A stretch of 64,000 bases of DNA, taken from positions 9,080,501 to 9,144,500 of the forward strand of contig CM062199.1 of NCBI GenBank assembly GCA_031216445.1. Direction: 5' to 3'. A program made the translations under genes and the position numbers. Shown piece by piece: positions 61,980 through 64,000 of this stretch (positions are counted from its first letter, which is position 1; each line of letters begins with the position of its first letter). The notes beneath the pieces were generated by a model. That model was not told the DNA's origin. It worked only from the letters and a program-made list of their open reading frames with translations, and searched no databases. The stretch is from Lateolabrax maculatus (lineage: Eukaryota; Chordata; Actinopteri; Acropomatiformes; Lateolabracidae).

Positions 61980-64000
61980 GTGAGTTTTATATGCACTGAA
62001 ACATGCAGATATGTTGGAGACATGTCTCTTGGTCTTGTGGAATACACTTAAAGGCCACTATGCCGCACAGTTTTTATGTTATGAAATGAAAGAGGAGCAA
62101 TGCATTGTTTACTCACTGTCAATTGTGAAATGATCAGTGTCAGAACAATGAGATGTGGTCAGGCATAGTCCCAATTATACCCATGCTGTGAACAGAGAAA
62201 CGCAGAAGAGAACAATTAAACAATTCTTGGTTGATCACATTTAGCTCAGTCACACTTACACCACAGAATTTGTTATCGTGGCTTTTCAGAAATTGAATAG
62301 AAATATGAGTTAAAATAGGACAAGGAAGATTGGGCACTCCCGTGGGTGTCATGGGTACCACCCAAAATGAACTTAGTGTTTTCCTGGTAGTGAGCCACTG
62401 CTGACCAATTACACATGGCCAGGCATTTTAATCACAATATATGTATAGGTATGACTGTGTATATATTTTGTACTACTGATGCAGATAAACCCCTCTGAAA
62501 AGAAGTCAAACAGATGGGACTGAATATAATTTCGCTCCCTGTTGCTGCCTAAAGGAGGCGCTCTGAGTGATCAACAGTGGTGCTTAAATAGCGTATAAGA
62601 TTTAAAATAGCACATAAATCTCTTTGAGCCTTCTCTCCCTGCAAAGTGTCAAAACTGTCAGGCAGTTTTTTATTGTCTGGATCTCAGCAAATGAGCCTTG
62701 CAGTAATTAAGAAGTATGCCAATCTATATTCAATTTGCACCAGGATGACTATCAAACCAAATTACACATTGTTCTTCTCTCTGAAAATCACTTTATTCTT
62801 ACACATTCTTTTTGCCTGTTATTGAATCACAAGAAAAGATAAATGGTGTGGGCATAATTTTCAATTTTGGAATGAAATGATTCTCTGCAGAGATACACAC
62901 AGCGAGGGAGAGACACTGAAAATTAGATTGAATAATAATGATCAAACATGCAATAAGGCAGAATAGCTTTCTTGCCTCTTTTCCCCACTTTCAAGCCTGC
63001 TCACCACCAACTTATTATTGTTATCCTCCTGTATGCTATCACTTCACATTAAATTTTAGTGGTCAGTTCAGGGACATCAACACTTAAGATGCCAATATTG
63101 GTTCAGTGTGCCTCCATTAAGGAAGCAATCATTTTCACGGTTCACGTGTAATCGATTATGTAGGTTACCAGATCAAAGTCACACAACATTTTCAAGGGGA
63201 GAGAGAAAAGTTCTTCTTTTTTCCTAATGCTCTTAATGGTTGATAAATGAAATTTTTAGAGCATGTTAAGGAATTAGTAGAAGTGCACTAAGAAGGAGAC
63301 TTGCTCAGTGAACTGTGAAGTAAAGTCATAAACCACAAACAGAAATTATTCAGGAAGACTATTTGCCCTGTAACATGTTGTGATCCTGTTGATTTATATA
63401 TACTGTTTTTAGTATTCGCCTTTTCTTTATTCCTTTCCCCTCTCTCCCCTAGTTTAAACACCAATACAGTGGTGATGGATTCCCTTTGAGGAACTGGGGT
63501 TGGAGGATAGGGTTAAATTAATAGAATGTGCATTTAAAAGTAACCTAGTCCCAGTCAGATTTCTGAAGGAATCTTATTCTAGAACATAATTTCAACAAAC
63601 AAAGCATATATATATATATAAGACTTTTTCCACACTACAGATCACATACTCTGGTTGAGTGTTCCAAGGCTGTGACAAAAGAAGGATAAAACACATTATT
63701 ATGCAGCATTATAACAAGCCTAAAATATGTCAGCATGATACAGTAAGGGATAAAGAGAGATCTAACCAACTGCATTTGAATGGGGGTTTTACTGGGAGCA
63801 GGTTATTGCAGTGATTTCTTGCCTTAACCTTATTTCTCTCTGTAACCCGCTTTCTTGGGAGCAAGTAAGTGTTACTGAATGAAAAAGCTGTAAAGTTAAG
63901 TTGAGTCGTTGAAGTCAACAGCCTGCAGCTTTTCTGCATTGTGCTGAGTGGGTTTTCACTACAGATACACAGGCACGTGTTAACATTTACATTTATGTGC
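61980..64000 (+). other. csmd3: Intron downstream of the last exon seen
   Basis: 2021 nt to the window edge, with a short (TA)n run at 63606-63621. No further exon, stop codon or polyadenylation site was seen. Confidence 0.75.

Noticed and set aside
1..64000. A second gene, a tRNA or other RNA gene, or a viral insertion.
   Set aside because: No tRNA box pair, ribosomal RNA segment, retroviral gag or pol, or independent multi-exon frame was recognised on either strand.

Overview
This is vertebrate, almost certainly ray-finned fish, genomic DNA. It carries an internal segment of one very large gene on the + strand, an orthologue of CSMD3 (CUB and Sushi multiple domains 3). I recovered 27 consecutive internal exons between 5627 and 61979. 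All have GT-AG introns, and they join into one uninterrupted reading frame of 4113 nt (about 1371 codons). The first exon is the middle of a CUB domain and the last is a complete Sushi domain. The signal peptide, the N-terminal CUB/Sushi repeats, the last Sushi repeats, the transmembrane segment and the cytoplasmic tail all lie outside the window. I saw no start codon, promoter, stop codon or polyadenylation site of the gene here.

Layout: 1-5626 is intron. 5627-7004 holds the end of CUB 10 and Sushi 10. 12656-22563 holds CUB 11 and Sushi 11. 24358-26006 holds CUB 12 and Sushi 12. 27059-32652 holds CUB 13 and Sushi 13. 38098-40370 holds CUB 14 and Sushi 14. From 42501 to 61979 comes a run of nine one-exon Sushi domains (15 to 23). 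Domain numbers assume the usual vertebrate plan of 14 CUB domains alternating with Sushi domains, followed by a Sushi-only run. Csmd3 is chosen over csmd1 and csmd2 from remembered paralogue-specific stretches, for example in CUB 12, Sushi 15, Sushi 16 and Sushi 20. I cannot tell which teleost duplicate (csmd3a or csmd3b) this is.

The introns are far shorter than those of the megabase-scale mammalian gene and are rich in (CA)n, (CT)n and (TA)n microsatellites. They also hold old mobile-element debris. This includes a Penelope-like element with a decayed GIY-YIG endonuclease reading frame and inverted flanking repeats (17508-18371). There is also a reverse-transcriptase remnant of a non-LTR retrotransposon (29576-29956) and a near-perfect 135-nt inverted repeat forming a 607-bp foldback structure (52290-52896). 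A 1.17-kb element has TTAA-type ends (54148-55315), and a MITE-like family is present in three pieces (25229-25397, 54456-54700, 57433-57800).

I found no second protein-coding gene, no RNA gene and no undescribed biological system. The most interesting non-genic signals are the repeats above and the microsatellites at splice sites (exons at 32539, 38727 and 51454).
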